DNA of 64,000 nucleotides from JAPOUP01 sp965203605 (GCA_965203605.1 OZ241902.1:3410001-3474000); one strand, 5' to 3'. Numbered from the stretch's first letter, positions 1 to 14,551 are shown. Notes: generated by a model not told the origin, from the letters alone. Made by a program: numbers and translations.

Positions 1-2297
1 CGCCGACGCTCTGACGATGCACTTGGCACAATAAGAGTTGCTTTGCAGTCTTGGTGCGGGCGATAGACAAATTGAAATGGGTTTTTCGCCTGTTCAGCAG
101 TCTCTTTTCGACTGCTTTCGGAACGAAAAACCCTAACTCTCTCTATCTTGCTACTGATTTTGGGATTTTTTGCAGCGTTGGCCTCGTCACCCGGATTGAT
201 CCAAAGGCACCATCGCTGAATACCATTTATGAACTCCTGAGACCCCAGATAATTGTAGATGTATTTTTCTGAATCTTGGTCGAAATCAAGTATTTGCTCT
301 TTCTCATCTGCAGATACGATTAGATTCCCCCCATCAATCGGCTGGTTTCCGAATGTCATTCTTGGCAATTCTGATATGGGTTTAGTGGATTTCTCAACTT
401 CAACATTCTGACCAGAAACGAGATAGGCGTTTATGTTGGTCGCCTCCTTCGCAATGACTTCCCCATCTTCATCAACTGAAAAGATGTAACGCACTCCACG
501 AAATGAATTGGAAATACCAATAATAGCTACGGTCACACCCGCATTGTGGCTTGCGAGATTTGCCCACTTGAACGAAGTATGGGCGAAGCAAATTTCATGT
601 CCAGTTTGAAAGATTTGTGGCCATAGGAGAGCTACCTGTTTACCCTGACATACCGAATTCGTTGAAACGAACGCGGTGGCAGCGTTTGTGCTAATTCCAT
701 AATCTGCGGCTTTCATAAACCAGCCTGCAACATAATCTAGGGACTTCCAGCCCGAAAGCCGGTCAGCAAAAATTGCTTTCAGATCGGCCTTCTGCTCCAC
801 CGACTGTCCTTGACTACCAAGATACGGTGGGTTTCCACAGATGTAAGTCTCCCCACCTTCATTCTTGAAATCTATCTCAGCTTGATCGACAGGCGACATA
901 AACAGGTCGTCCGCATGATGCTTCACATCCGCTCCCGTAGGCGGACAGATACTGAGCCAGTCGAGCCGCAAGGCGTTGCCGCAGGTGATCCAGTTTTGGG
1001 CGTCGAGCGGCAGGAATTCGGCTAGGGCTTCCCTTTGGCTGCGATAGGTCACGTCGCACTGATACTCGGCGATGATGAGCGCCAGCCGCGCGACCTCGGC
1101 GGGGAAATCGCGTAGCTCAATGCCCCGGAAATTCGTCAGCGGGATTTCCGTGCGCCGGTTCGCCTCGCCGCGACAGGCATTGATCCTAGCCTCAAATTCC
1201 CGCATCTTTTTATATGCAATGACCAGAAAATTGCCCGAACCGCAGGCAGGATCGAACACCCTGATCCTGGCCATTCGGTTGCGCAGATTGAGAAGCTTGC
1301 GCTTGTTATCACCCGCCGCTGCCAGTTGATCACGCAGATCATCCAGAAAGAGCGGATTGAGCACCTTCAGGATGTTCGGCACGGACGTGTAGTGCATGCC
1401 GAGGGCGCCACGCTCCTCGTCATCGGCCACGGCCTGAATCATCGAGCCAAAGATATCCGGGTTGATCTTCGTCCAATCGAGATTGCCGATATGCAGCAGA
1501 TAGGAGCGGGCGATCTTGCTGAAACGCGGCACGTCCGCCGAACCGGAAAACAGATGCCCGTTCACATAAGGAAAAGCGGCAGCCCATCTGGGAAGGTTTG
1601 CGCTCGCCTTGTCCTCCGGACGTGTATCCATCGCGCGAAACAGCTCGGAGATAACCTCATGCGTGTTCGAGCTGTCCGATGCGCTCATGGTTTCGATTGT
1701 GGATGTGAAAAGGTCCGCCCGTGTGAATATATCGGTATCTTCAGCGAAGAAGCAGAATATCAGACGTGCCATGAAATGGTTCATGTCGTGACGGCGTTCC
1801 GCAGTACCCCATTCCGGATTATCTTTCAGCAGTTCAACGTAAAGCCGATTGAGACGCCCGGTCGCCTTAATGTCGAACGCGCTTTCACGGATTTGCTTGA
1901 CCGTGCTGATCCCGGCCAGCGACAGGAAGAAGCCGAAATGATCGGGTAAATCGGAATAAGTGCAGGCTATCGTTTCGCCTGAGTTTAGGTCTTCCGCCTC
2001 CAGCCACTCGCCGTCCGTCGCCAGCACGAACTTGGCGCGCCCCTTGACGGTGGCCGGGCTTTCGTTCAAGGCGTGAAGCGTATTGGTGACTTCGCCCGGA
2101 TCGCATACGGCGATGTGGATATTATTGGTCTGAAGGACACCGCCGAGATCGGACTTGTTCAATGCGCCGCGGCGCAGCCGCTTGATCGTCGTCGCCTTGT
2201 TGCCGAACGCCTCCAGGAAGACGAACGGAAACTCCTGAGCATTGAAAGACTGCTCGGCAAGCTGTGATACGGCTTCTTCAATCTCTACGGCGTTCAA
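1..2297 (-). CDS. MmeI-like N6-adenine DNA methyltransferase (partial, 3' end beyond window)
   Basis: About 765 codons are open from a TTG start to the left edge, so the C-terminus is missing. The start is chosen because GAGGTG lies 7 bases upstream. The middle carries the SAM-binding motif VFDPACGSGNFLVIAYKKMRE and, after a spacer, the catalytic CGNPPYLG motif of N6-adenine methyltransferases. The fragment after it should hold the target-recognition domain. The arrangement matches the large class I SAM-dependent methyltransferases related to MmeI and YeeA, which are stand-alone or fused to a nuclease. I see no PD-(D/E)XK motif in the visible part. It probably modifies DNA as an orphan or restriction-linked enzyme. 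The 3' neighbour is outside the window, so its system is undecided. Confidence 0.85.
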   Translation of the reverse strand, partial: MNAVEIEEAVSQLAEQSFNAQEFPFVFLEAFGNKATTIKRLRRGALNKSDLGGVLQTNNIHIAVCDPGEVTNTLHALNESPATVKGRAKFVLATDGEWLEAEDLNSGETIACTYSDLPDHFGFFLSLAGISTVKQIRESAFDIKATGRLNRLYVELLKDNPEWGTAERRHDMNHFMARLIFCFFAEDTDIFTRADLFTSTIETMSASDSSNTHEVISELFRAMDTRPEDKASANLPRWAAAFPYVNGHLFSGSADVPRFSKIARSYLLHIGNLDWTKINPDIFGSMIQAVADDEERGALGMHYTSVPNILKVLNPLFLDDLRDQLAAAGDNKRKLLNLRNRMARIRVFDPACGSGNFLVIAYKKMREFEARINACRGEANRRTEIPLTNFRGIELRDFPAEVARLALIIAEYQCDVTYRSQREALAEFLPLDAQNWITCGNALRLDWLSICPPTGADVKHHADDLFMSPVDQAEIDFKNEGGETYICGNPPYLGSQGQSVEQKADLKAIFADRLSGWKSLDYVAGWFMKAADYGISTNAATAFVSTNSVCQGKQVALLWPQIFQTGHEICFAHTSFKWANLASHNAGVTVAIIGISNSFRGVRYIFSVDEDGEVIAKEATNINAYLVSGQNVEVEKSTKPISELPRMTFGNQPIDGGNLIVSADEKEQILDFDQDSEKYIYNYLGSQEFINGIQRWCLWINPGDEANAAKNPKISSKIERVRVFRSESSRKETAEQAKNPFQFVYRPHQDCKATLIVPSASSERR

Positions 2298-2383
2298 TGG
2301 CTAACACCTCGATAAATATCACCCAGTTCGCGAATGGCGGTCGAAAATCATCATCTTACCTTTTGCTTACCTGTGTAGATTTA

Positions 2384-2418
2384 TAAGAAAAAGAGCTTAG
2401 TGTTTTTCACCAAGCTCT
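2384..2418 (-). terminator. Rho-independent terminator of the rRNA operon
   Basis: Read on the minus strand, AGAGCTTGGTG and CACTAAGCTCT form an 11-bp stem (one G-T pair) around an AAAAA loop, followed by a T-rich run. It lies just downstream of tRNA-fMet, where the operon should end. Confidence 0.85.
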
Positions 2419-2435
2419 CGTATTGTTTCGGAAGT

Positions 2436-2513
<78 letters not shown>

Positions 2514-2581
2514 CCAATTACCAGCTCCGGCACATGAAAACCGGAACAGAAAATCATACAGGAGATACAGAAGGACTTTTC

Positions 2582-2698
2582 AGGCTTGGCGATGACCTAC
2601 TCTCCCACGCCTTGGGACGCAGTACCATCGGCGCAACGGTGCTTAACGGCCGAGTTCGGGATGGGATCGGGTGTTTCACTCGCGCTATGATCACCAAA
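2582..2698 (-). rRNA. rrf: 5S ribosomal RNA
   Basis: About 117 nt. The minus strand contains the conserved CCCGATCCCATCCCGAACTC segment and the GGTACTGC and GGGAGAGTAGG elements of 5S rRNA. The ends pair through TTGG and CCAA. Its position between 23S and tRNA-fMet is standard. Ends are accurate to a few bases. Confidence 0.95.
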
Positions 2699-2809
2699 CC
2701 AGGAAAGACCTTCCAAAATGCCACGCTCCACCCGACAAGCCGGGCAGAACGCATCCAAGTCAAGCAAAAGTGCTCCCAATCCACAGAAGCCTGGCTTCTA
2801 CTGGATCAA

Positions 2810-5606
<2,797 letters not shown>

Positions 5607-5935
5607 ATCCAGAAGAAGACAGGCTTCCTCTGACGGCCACCCCACATGGCGGGACAGCACAGATCAAGAGCATCACTTTCCCGCCTTCCCAGCCCCATGG
5701 ACCGGAAAGGAACTGCATGCCCTTGCGGACATGCGGGTTAGTGTACTTGACTTGGAAGATTTCGTGCCTCGCCGGAAAAAACCGGCCGACCTTCCCTCAC
5801 GCGGGATGGCCGGCACGAAACCGATGTGTATCTCTCTGTACGATGTCAGTCGCTTCGGGCTTCCAATGGAAGTCCGCAACGGACCATCCAGGCTGGATGG
5901 CAAAGCCTCCTTGGCTTTGCGATCCGGTCTGGCAT

Positions 5936-6011
5936 TGGTGGAGCCTACCGGGATCGAACCGGTGACCTCCTGATTGCAAATCAGGCGCTCTCCCATCTGA
6001 GCTAAGGCCCC
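5936..6011 (-). tRNA. tRNA-Ala (TGC)
   Basis: 76 nt, with GGGGCCT acceptor, GTTCGATCC T-loop, TGC anticodon and encoded CCA. It lies in the 16S-23S spacer directly after tRNA-Ile. Confidence 0.96.
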
Positions 6012-6031
6012 TTGTCCATTATCCCCGTGTA

Positions 6032-6108
<77 letters not shown>

Positions 6109-6232
6109 GGGTAACGAGCGGCAGCTCGTTGCAGGTTCCGAAGGGATATGGGGACGGCCTGGTCTTTTTGAATGTGTCCCGAAGGACTGTAAAGTCAGTC
6201 CATGTGGTCGACGGATCGACCAGCCAGGACCT

Positions 6233-7706
<1,474 letters not shown>

Positions 7707-7930
7707 AAAGACCGTTACCGGCCTGTCCTTGACGTTCGAACCCCTGCACATCTTCACCGATCCCCGAAGGATGGTGAAGTTCCTGTTTCACGTGCATCGT
7801 TCCGTAGAACGACGTCCGTCAAACAGTGAAGCTGACACTCCGGTCATCGGCCGTAGCCTACGGAGCCGATATGCAGGGCCGATCCATCGCGTAGACCAGA
7901 CCGCCCTCATATCCCTTCAGATACCAGCGA

Positions 7931-7941
7931 TGTCAAAGAGC
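7931..7941 (-). promoter_or_regulatory. boxA-like antitermination site in the rRNA leader
   Basis: The minus strand reads GCTCTTTGACA, close to the boxA element bound by NusB/S10 in rRNA leaders. It lies about 225 bases upstream of 16S. No gene is seen in the 7707-8230 leader, which otherwise holds processing stems and promoters. Confidence 0.6.
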
Positions 7942-8082
7942 CGCAAAAAAACACCCAGTCGAAAGCGCAGCGATCCGTGCCCACGCATCCGACCTCGTGT
8001 ACTCCTGCAATTCCGTCCGCCACGTGGCCATACCGACCCGTCTGGCGCACCGGTCAACAAGCTGTCGAAACCGGTAAGGGCC

Positions 8083-8111
8083 TATCTACGTTGCTACGCT
8101 GCCGTCGACAA
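8083..8111 (-). promoter_or_regulatory. candidate rRNA operon promoter
   Basis: The minus strand shows TTGTCG (8106-8111), a 17-base spacer and TAGATA (8083-8088), preceded by an A/T-rich stretch (8114-8150) that could be an UP element. A second, weaker candidate is TTGACC (8052-8057) with TATGGC 19 bases on. Start-site mapping would decide. Confidence 0.45.
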
Positions 8112-8230
8112 GTCGTTTTTCCGAAAAAAATCAAAATTTCTTCGATCCAGGCAATCCAAGCGAAATCTGGGGGTTGAGGCGGCATACATAACAAGACCAG
8201 CCAATGTCGGATCCCTGATCGCAACAGGGT

Positions 8231-8851
8231 TCAGGCGGCGGCACGCCGCCGCTGCCGCGGCAGACGCGCAATGAGTAGAATCACCACAATTCCCAGATAG
8301 ATCATCGGTTCCAGTTGCCAGCCCTTGACCACCATCAGGAAATGCACGCCGCCCAGCAGCACGGCGCCATAGACGAGACGGTGCAACCGACGCCACCGAA
8401 GTGGCCCGAGTTTGCGGACCGAAAGATTGTTCGATGTCATCGCAAGGGGAACGAGTGCCGCAAATCCCGCCATGCCGATCGTGATATAGGGCCGCTTGAG
8501 GATGTCGGCCCAGATCTGGCTCGGGATCTGAACGTCAAGGAACAGCCAGACACAGAGATGGAGGAACACATAAGAGAAGGCGATCACCCCAATGGCGCGC
8601 CGAAACCGGATGAGGTTCACACCAGTGAACTCCCGCAGTGGCGTCACCGCCAAACCAAGAATCAATAGCTGCAGCGCGAATTCACCGCATAGATGCTCAA
8701 GGGACTTGATCGGCTCCGGACCAAGCCCACCGGTCAGTCCCTGATAGAACCACCAGATCGCCGGCAGAGGAGCCACAAGATATAGCAGGCCCGGAGGGAA
8801 CCGTCCGATGATGCTGTTGATCTTCCGTGAAATGAACACGCTCCTGGCCAC
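8231..8851 (-). CDS. msrQ: MsrQ, haem-binding membrane subunit of periplasmic methionine sulfoxide reductase
   Basis: 206 residues with about six hydrophobic helices and the YedZ/MsrQ layout: an N-terminal helix with PPGLLYLV, a helix with the haem-ligand histidine in LHLCVWLF, and WRRLHRLVYGAVLLGGVHFLM near the C-terminus. MsrQ passes electrons from the quinone pool to MsrP, which repairs oxidised methionines of envelope proteins. The start is GTG. It lies 113 bases downstream of msrP on the same strand, so the pair probably forms one transcript. The C-terminus ends in a basic RQRRRAAA tail. Confidence 0.9.
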   Translation of the reverse strand: MARSVFISRKINSIIGRFPPGLLYLVAPLPAIWWFYQGLTGGLGPEPIKSLEHLCGEFALQLLILGLAVTPLREFTGVNLIRFRRAIGVIAFSYVFLHLCVWLFLDVQIPSQIWADILKRPYITIGMAGFAALVPLAMTSNNLSVRKLGPLRWRRLHRLVYGAVLLGGVHFLMVVKGWQLEPMIYLGIVVILLIARLPRQRRRAAA

Positions 8852-8964
8852 AATTCCCCATAGGTGATCGAAGACCGGCCCCGAACCGGGATGATCGTCC
8901 TGTCAGACCCGGAACATACCCCGGACCAGCCCCGCGTCCCGGCTCATCCGGATTTCGGGGTGAA

Positions 8965-9894
8965 TCAGTAGAACGTTGCGAGATCCATACCGGCATACAG
9001 GCCCGCCACCTCATCCTCATAGCCGTTGAACATCCTCGTGGGAACCCGACGCGCGAACAGACCGCCCCCGATCTTCCGCTCGGTGGCCTGGCTCCAGCGT
9101 GGGTGGCTCACATTCGGGTTCACGTTGGAGTAGAATCCGTATTCCCTTGCGTTCGCCATGTTCCAGCTGGTCGGCGGCTCATTCTCGGTGAGAGTGATCC
9201 GAACGATCGACTTGATTGACTTGAAACCATATTTCCATGGCACGACCAATCGGATCGGTGCCCCGTTCTGGTTGGGTATGGGTTCGTCGTAAAGCCCGGT
9301 CGCCAGAATGGTCAAGGGATGCATTGCCTCATCCAGCCTCAGGCCCTCGCGGTAAGGCCAGTCCAGCACGCCATAGCGCTGTCCCACCATCTCTTCCGGC
9401 CGAACAAGCGTCTCGAAGGCAACATAGCGGGCCGAAGCCTGCACGCCCACGCGTTCCAGCAGGTCCGCCAACTCAAATCCAACCCATGGAACCACCATTG
9501 CCCACGCCTCGACGCAGCGGAACCGGTAAATGCGCTCTTCCAGTTCCACCGGTGCCAGAATCTCATCGAATGAATAAGCGCCGGGTCTGTCCACCAGTCC
9601 GTCGATCCGGACAGTCCAGGGTTCCGTCGTCAGCCGATCGGCGTAACGTGCAGGATCCTCCTTACCGGTTCCGAACTCGTAGAAGTTGTTGTAGCTGGTG
9701 ATGTCCTCAAACGAATTTGGCTCCTCATCCGTCGAGTAGCCGCTCGGCACGGCACCGAGCTTCCCAAGAGCGGGCGTCGCCACCGCTCCCAACCCGACCG
9801 CGCCGACCCCGGCGATCAGCTGCCGTCTGCACAGGTATACTTCCTTGGGCGTGACATCCGACCAATTCAGGTCGCCCTTCCAACGTCCGGCCAT
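8965..9894 (-). CDS. msrP: MsrP, periplasmic molybdopterin methionine sulfoxide reductase catalytic subunit
   Basis: About 309 residues from the ATG at 9894, which has GGAGG five bases upstream; a GTG four codons earlier is the alternative. The N-terminus has a twin-arginine signal (CRRQLIAGVGAVGLGA), fitting folded export with the Mo cofactor. The sulfite-oxidase-type core contains FRCVEAWAMVVPW, whose cysteine should ligate molybdenum, and WKYGFKSIKSIVRI. With MsrQ it reduces protein methionine sulfoxide in the periplasm using respiratory electrons. Confidence 0.93.
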   Translation of the reverse strand: MAGRWKGDLNWSDVTPKEVYLCRRQLIAGVGAVGLGAVATPALGKLGAVPSGYSTDEEPNSFEDITSYNNFYEFGTGKEDPARYADRLTTEPWTVRIDGLVDRPGAYSFDEILAPVELEERIYRFRCVEAWAMVVPWVGFELADLLERVGVQASARYVAFETLVRPEEMVGQRYGVLDWPYREGLRLDEAMHPLTILATGLYDEPIPNQNGAPIRLVVPWKYGFKSIKSIVRITLTENEPPTSWNMANAREYGFYSNVNPNVSHPRWSQATERKIGGGLFARRVPTRMFNGYEDEVAGLYAGMDLATFY

Positions 9895-10003
9895 CTGCTC
9901 CTCCACGATTCCGGTTCCGTGCCATATATAGCCGTGACGGACGGATTCACCTATTCAAAACACGTTCACATTCACGTCGGAGAACATTTCAGGACTTCGC
10001 CAC

Positions 10004-12619
10004 TCAGTGGAGCACGGCATCCTCCGGCGGGCGTTGGTTCGAGGTGGCGATCCGCTCTCCTATGAGCAGCCCTTCCGGTCCGGCACTTACATTCACCGCC
10101 TCGCCATCCCTGAGGTCGCCCGACAGCAGCATCTCGGCAAGATGGTCCTGAAGCGCCCGCTGGATCGTGCGCTTGAGAGGCCTTGCGCCGAATACAGGAT
10201 CATAGCCTTCATCAGCAAGCCATTTCCGGGCACTCTCTTCCACGGTCAGCCCGATGCTCCGCTGTGCCAGCCGTCGACGCAGATGTTCGAGCTGGATCTG
10301 GACTATTCCGTCCATGTCCGTCCGCGACAACCGGTCGAAAACGATCGTCTCGTCCAACCGGTTGAGGAACTCGGGGCGGAAGTGCGCCCTCACGGCATCC
10401 ATCACGTCCCGGCGTGCCTGGCTGGCGTCAGCCCCCTCCGGCAACTGGCTCAAGGTCTGGCTCCCCAGGTTCGACGTCAGCACGACCAGCGTCTGCCTGA
10501 AGCTCACGTTATGTCCCTGACCGTCGGTTAGTACCCCATCATCAAGCACCTGGAGAAGCACGTTGAATACGTCGGGATGCGCTTTCTCGACCTCATCGAA
10601 CAGAACAACCTGGTAAGGTCTTCGCCGAACCGCTTCGGTCAATACGCCCCCTTCGTCATAACCGACATAGCCAGGCGGGGCCCCGATCAGCCGCGAAACG
10701 GCATGGCGCTCCATGAACTCTGACATATCCATCCGCACCATCGCCCTGTCGTCGTCGAACAGGAACTCCGCCAGCGCCTTCGTGAGCTCCGTCTTTCCGA
10801 CGCCGGTAGGTCCGAGAAACAGAAACGATCCGAGTGGCCGACCCTCATCCTGCAGACCGGCGCGAGCCCGCCGGACCGCATTCGATACTGCGGTTATGGC
10901 CACCCTCTGGCCGATCACGCGCCTGCCGAGTTCCCTCTCCATGTGAAGCAGCTTGTCGCGCTCGCCCTCAAGCATCTTCGCGGTCGGGATCCCTGTCCAT
11001 CGCTCAACAACCTGGGCTATCTGCTCCGGACGAACCGCTTCCTCGACCATCAGGTGACCTTCCGCGCCCTCGGCGTCGCCCAACTGTTTCTCCATCTGCG
11101 GAATGATGCCATAGCTGAGCTCACCGGCTCTCGCGAGATTGCCCTCGCGCTTCGCGGACTCCAGTTCCGCGCGGGCCCGGTCGAGCCGTCCCTTCAGCTC
11201 ACGTGCCGATTCAAGCCTGTCCCGCTCGGCCTGCCATTGCGCGGTCAACTCCGCCGATCGCTGCTGCAGTTCGGAAACTTCCCGTTCGAGCCTTTCCAGA
11301 CGCTCGCCCGAAGCAACATCGTCCTCCTTTTTCAGTGCTTCCGCCTCGATCTGTTTCTGCAGGATTTCGCGGTCCAGCGCATCGAGTTCCTCCGGTTTGG
11401 AGTCCACCTCCATCCTCAGGCGACTTGCCGCTTCATCCACCAGGTCAATGGCTTTGTCCGGCAGGAACCTGTCCGTGATATAGCGGTTGCCGAGAGTCGC
11501 CGCCGACACCAGCGCCGCATCGGAGATCCGCACACCGTGGTGCAGTTCATACTTCTCCTTTATCCCTCTCAGAATCGAAACCGTGTCCTCCACAGTCGGT
11601 TCATCCACCAGAAGCGGTTGGAAGCGGCGGGCAAGCGCCGCATCCTTCTCGACATATTTTCGGTATTCATCGAGCGTGGTGGCACCGATGCAATGCAGTT
11701 CGCCTCTCGCAAGCGCCGGTTTGATCAGGTTGGCAGCGTCCATCGCCCCTTCGGACTTTCCCGCCCCGACCAGCGTATGCATCTCGTCGATGAACAGTAT
11801 GATCTCGCCGGCGGTGGCCTCGATCTCCTTGAGGACGGCCTTCAGTCGCTCCTCAAACTCACCCCGGTATTTCGCGCCGGCAATCAGGGCTCCCATATCG
11901 AGCGCCATCAGCTTCTTCTTTTTCAGGCTCTCTGGAACGTCGCCATTGACGATACGGATGGCCAGACCCTCCGTGATCGCCGTTTTGCCGACGCCAGGAT
12001 CACCGATCAGCACCGGATTGTTCTTGGTCCGACGGCTCAGGACCTGCATCGCACGGCGGATTTCCTCATCCCTGCCGACGATGGGATCGATCTTTCCCTG
12101 GGTTGCAGCCTCTGTCAGGTCACGCGCGAACTTCTTCAGCGCATCGTAAACGTCTTCCGCTGACGCGCTGTCCGCCGTGCGTCCCTTGCGAATGTCGTTG
12201 ATCGCGGAGTTCAGCGCCATGGCGGTAACGGCCCCAGCCTCCAGCGCCTCCCTGGCCTTCGACTTCACAACCGCGAGCGCGGTGAGGATACGTTCGGCGG
12301 GAACGAATTCGTCCCCTGACTTAACGGAAAGTTTCTCCGCCTCGTCAATTACCTTTGCGAGTTGCCTGTCCATGAACATCTGACCTGTGGTGCCGCTGAC
12401 CTTGGGAAGTCTGGAAACCGCCAGATCCGCAGCCTCGGCAACGCGTTCGGGCGAACCGCCTGCCCTTCTTACCAGATTTGCGGCAAATCCCTCCTGATCA
12501 TCCATCAGGGCTTTCAGGAGGTGTTCCGGAACAAAGTTCTGGTTATCCTCGCGCTGGGCAATGGTTTGGGCAGCCCTTAGATAGCCGCGCGATCGTTCAG
12601 TGAGCTTCTCCAGATTCAT
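10004..12619 (-). CDS. clpB: ClpB ATP-dependent disaggregase
   Basis: 871 residues, full length. The order is the Clp N domain, the first AAA+ module (Walker A GDPGVGKTA, Walker B ILFIDEMHTL), the coiled-coil middle domain, the second AAA+ module (LGPTGVGKTELTKALAEFL, VVLFDEVEKAHPDVFN) and the C-terminal small domain. There is no IGL/F ClpP-binding loop. It resolubilises aggregated proteins with DnaK after heat stress. GGAGAGA sits before the ATG. It is a single-gene unit. Confidence 0.97.
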   Translation of the reverse strand: MNLEKLTERSRGYLRAAQTIAQREDNQNFVPEHLLKALMDDQEGFAANLVRRAGGSPERVAEAADLAVSRLPKVSGTTGQMFMDRQLAKVIDEAEKLSVKSGDEFVPAERILTALAVVKSKAREALEAGAVTAMALNSAINDIRKGRTADSASAEDVYDALKKFARDLTEAATQGKIDPIVGRDEEIRRAMQVLSRRTKNNPVLIGDPGVGKTAITEGLAIRIVNGDVPESLKKKKLMALDMGALIAGAKYRGEFEERLKAVLKEIEATAGEIILFIDEMHTLVGAGKSEGAMDAANLIKPALARGELHCIGATTLDEYRKYVEKDAALARRFQPLLVDEPTVEDTVSILRGIKEKYELHHGVRISDAALVSAATLGNRYITDRFLPDKAIDLVDEAASRLRMEVDSKPEELDALDREILQKQIEAEALKKEDDVASGERLERLEREVSELQQRSAELTAQWQAERDRLESARELKGRLDRARAELESAKREGNLARAGELSYGIIPQMEKQLGDAEGAEGHLMVEEAVRPEQIAQVVERWTGIPTAKMLEGERDKLLHMERELGRRVIGQRVAITAVSNAVRRARAGLQDEGRPLGSFLFLGPTGVGKTELTKALAEFLFDDDRAMVRMDMSEFMERHAVSRLIGAPPGYVGYDEGGVLTEAVRRRPYQVVLFDEVEKAHPDVFNVLLQVLDDGVLTDGQGHNVSFRQTLVVLTSNLGSQTLSQLPEGADASQARRDVMDAVRAHFRPEFLNRLDETIVFDRLSRTDMDGIVQIQLEHLRRRLAQRSIGLTVEESARKWLADEGYDPVFGARPLKRTIQRALQDHLAEMLLSGDLRDGEAVNVSAGPEGLLIGERIATSNQRPPEDAVLH

Positions 12620-12690
12620 GGCTCTCTCCTTGGTCCAGGCGCCGGTTCCGGGGCACCCGCTTTCGGCATGCCCGCATCGGCCTTGAAACA

Positions 12691-12720
12691 GATGTGGAAA
12701 TCGGCCAGAAGAAGTTCAAC
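12691..12720 (-). promoter_or_regulatory. candidate RpoH (heat-shock) promoter of clpB
   Basis: On the minus strand GTTGAAC (12714-12720) is followed after about 16 bases by CCACATC (12691-12697). This resembles the sigma-32 pattern CTTGAA/CCCCAT-T, and it is placed about 70 bases before the clpB start. Known clpB genes are RpoH targets; the match here is partial. Confidence 0.4.
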
Positions 12721-12859
12721 CCATTCGGCACAAATGGCCGCACTCTTCCGTACAGATCGTCACGGACGGAAGTCAGGTTGGCTGCGTGTTCAGGCCGGGT
12801 TGACCTTGGGCGGACGCCCACCTGAATCTAACAGCTGATTTTCCTCGAGGATCCCGGAA

Positions 12860-13561
12860 TTGCACGTTGCTGATGAAAGACTGATCGTCGCCCTTGATCT
12901 TCCGGAAGCTTCGGACGCACGTGAGCTGACCTCCCGTCTCGGCGACTCCGTCTCTTTCTACAAGATCGGGCTTGGAATGCTTGCTGGCGGAGGCCTGGCA
13001 TTCGCTGGGGAACTCAAGGACCGGCACGGGAAGCGGGTCTTTCTTGATCTGAAGCTGTTCGATATCGCCGCCATAATAGAGGCGGCGGTGCGGGCCATCG
13101 CGCGCATGGACATCGATTTCCTCACCGTTCACGGCGATCCACACATTGTCCGGGCCGCACGTCTTGGGGCAGGGGACTCAAAGCTTAAAGTCATTGGGGT
13201 GACGGTGTTGACATCGCTTGATCGCACCGATCTCGACGACTCGATGATTGTGAATGGAACGGCGTCTGGAATCGTTATGGAACGTGCGGTCCGGGCTTTC
13301 GAAGCTGGTGCCGACGGCGTGATCTGCTCCCCACTTGAAGCCGCCGCGGTTCGCGCCCTACCCGAATCCCGCGGGCGGCTGATCGTGACGCCGGGCGTAC
13401 GTCCTTCAGGCTCCGACCTCGGGGATCAGAAACGGGTCGCAACTCCGGCAGGCGCTATCGAGGCAGGTTCTGACCACATCGTGATCGGCCGCCCGATTTT
13501 GAAGGCGGCTGATCCCAATGCTGCCATCCAGGCAATTCTTGCGGAATTGGCCGGCAAATAG
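12860..13561 (+). CDS. pyrF: Orotidine 5'-phosphate decarboxylase
   Basis: 233 residues. It converts OMP to UMP, the last step of pyrimidine synthesis. The catalytic motif appears as DLKLFDI (residues about 60-66), and the phosphate-binding end as VTPGVRPSG and HIVIGRPIL. The N-terminal LIVALDLPE strand is typical of this TIM barrel. The TTG start is set by GAGGA nine bases upstream and by the family N-terminus. It is divergent from clpB and convergent with rbsK. Confidence 0.94.
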   Translation: MHVADERLIVALDLPEASDARELTSRLGDSVSFYKIGLGMLAGGGLAFAGELKDRHGKRVFLDLKLFDIAAIIEAAVRAIARMDIDFLTVHGDPHIVRAARLGAGDSKLKVIGVTVLTSLDRTDLDDSMIVNGTASGIVMERAVRAFEAGADGVICSPLEAAAVRALPESRGRLIVTPGVRPSGSDLGDQKRVATPAGAIEAGSDHIVIGRPILKAADPNAAIQAILAELAGK

Positions 13562-13635
13562 AGCCCGGATCATCACTGGCTTCCGCATGGGGTCGGGAAA
13601 CAGAGGCCAACGCCTTTCCCGAAAGGGCATTCCGC

Positions 13636-14550
13636 TCACAGCAGTCTTTCGATTTCCTCACGCGTGGGCATCGATGATGCCGTGCCTGGCCGCGTCACCG
13701 AAATAGCCGCGGCGGCACATCCAAAGCGCACGGCCTCGATTGGATTCAGGTCTCCGGCGAGAGCCGCGGCGAATCCTCCGTTGAAGGCATCACCTGCACC
13801 TGTTGTTTCCACAACCTGTCCCGCGTTGAATGCAGGCACATGCACTGACTGTGTGGCGTCATGATACAGAGCACCCCTTTCGCCCAGAGTGATGATGGCA
13901 GCTCCCGCCCCGAGGGCCAGCAGCAACTCGGCGGCCTCACGCGCCTCTTCGACAGTGGTGACAGCTAGCCCGGTGATGCCCGATGCCTCGGTTTCATTCG
14001 GGGTGACATAATCGCAGAGCGCGAGCATGCCTTCCTCCATATCAACCGCAGGCGCGGTATTCAGGATTGTTAGCGCTCCACCCTGCCTTGCGATCTCCAG
14101 CGCCCGCACAGTGGCGTCCACCGGTTGCTCCAGCTGGGTCAAGAAGACATCGGCTTCCCTGATCAGACTCTCCCGGCCCTCGATATATTCTGGAGAGATG
14201 GTTCGCGCGACTCCGGGGCAGACGATGATCGCATTCTCGCCATCGCCTTCGCCAACATAGATGAAGGCGGCGCCCGTATACCCATCAACGTGCCGGGTGA
14301 CCTCGGGAACCACATTGGCGCTGCTCCAGATATCGAATGCGAGATCCGCGAACGGGTCCATTCCAAGCTTTGTAATGAAGTGTGAATGCCCGCCCGCCAT
14401 CGCACATGCGACGGCCTGGTTGGATCCCTTGCCGCCAGGACCCAGTGCGAATGAACTGCCAAGAACAGTCTCGCCCATTCTGGGAAGGCGGTCCGCACGG
14501 TAGGTCGTATCAGCGACGAAAACGCCCAGAATGACGATTTTTCCACTCAT
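13636..14550 (-). CDS. rbsK: Ribokinase-family sugar kinase
   Basis: About 304 residues from the ATG at 14550, which has GGAGGCC before it. PfkB/ribokinase hallmarks are GPGGKGSNQAVACAMAGG near the N-terminus, and NTAPA, TPNETEA and TTGAGDAFNGGFAAALA (catalytic Asp, anion hole) toward the C-terminus. It phosphorylates ribose or a related sugar at O5. The start lies one base beyond the stop of the upstream RbsD gene, indicating coupled translation. The exact sugar is not shown by sequence. Confidence 0.9.
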   Translation of the reverse strand: MSGKIVILGVFVADTTYRADRLPRMGETVLGSSFALGPGGKGSNQAVACAMAGGHSHFITKLGMDPFADLAFDIWSSANVVPEVTRHVDGYTGAAFIYVGEGDGENAIIVCPGVARTISPEYIEGRESLIREADVFLTQLEQPVDATVRALEIARQGGALTILNTAPAVDMEEGMLALCDYVTPNETEASGITGLAVTTVEEAREAAELLLALGAGAAIITLGERGALYHDATQSVHVPAFNAGQVVETTGAGDAFNGGFAAALAGDLNPIEAVRFGCAAAAISVTRPGTASSMPTREEIERLL

Positions 14551-14551
14551 T

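Noticed and set aside
10943..12163. 406-codon plus-strand frame
   Set aside because: It is the antisense shadow of clpB, whose frame shows all family motifs.
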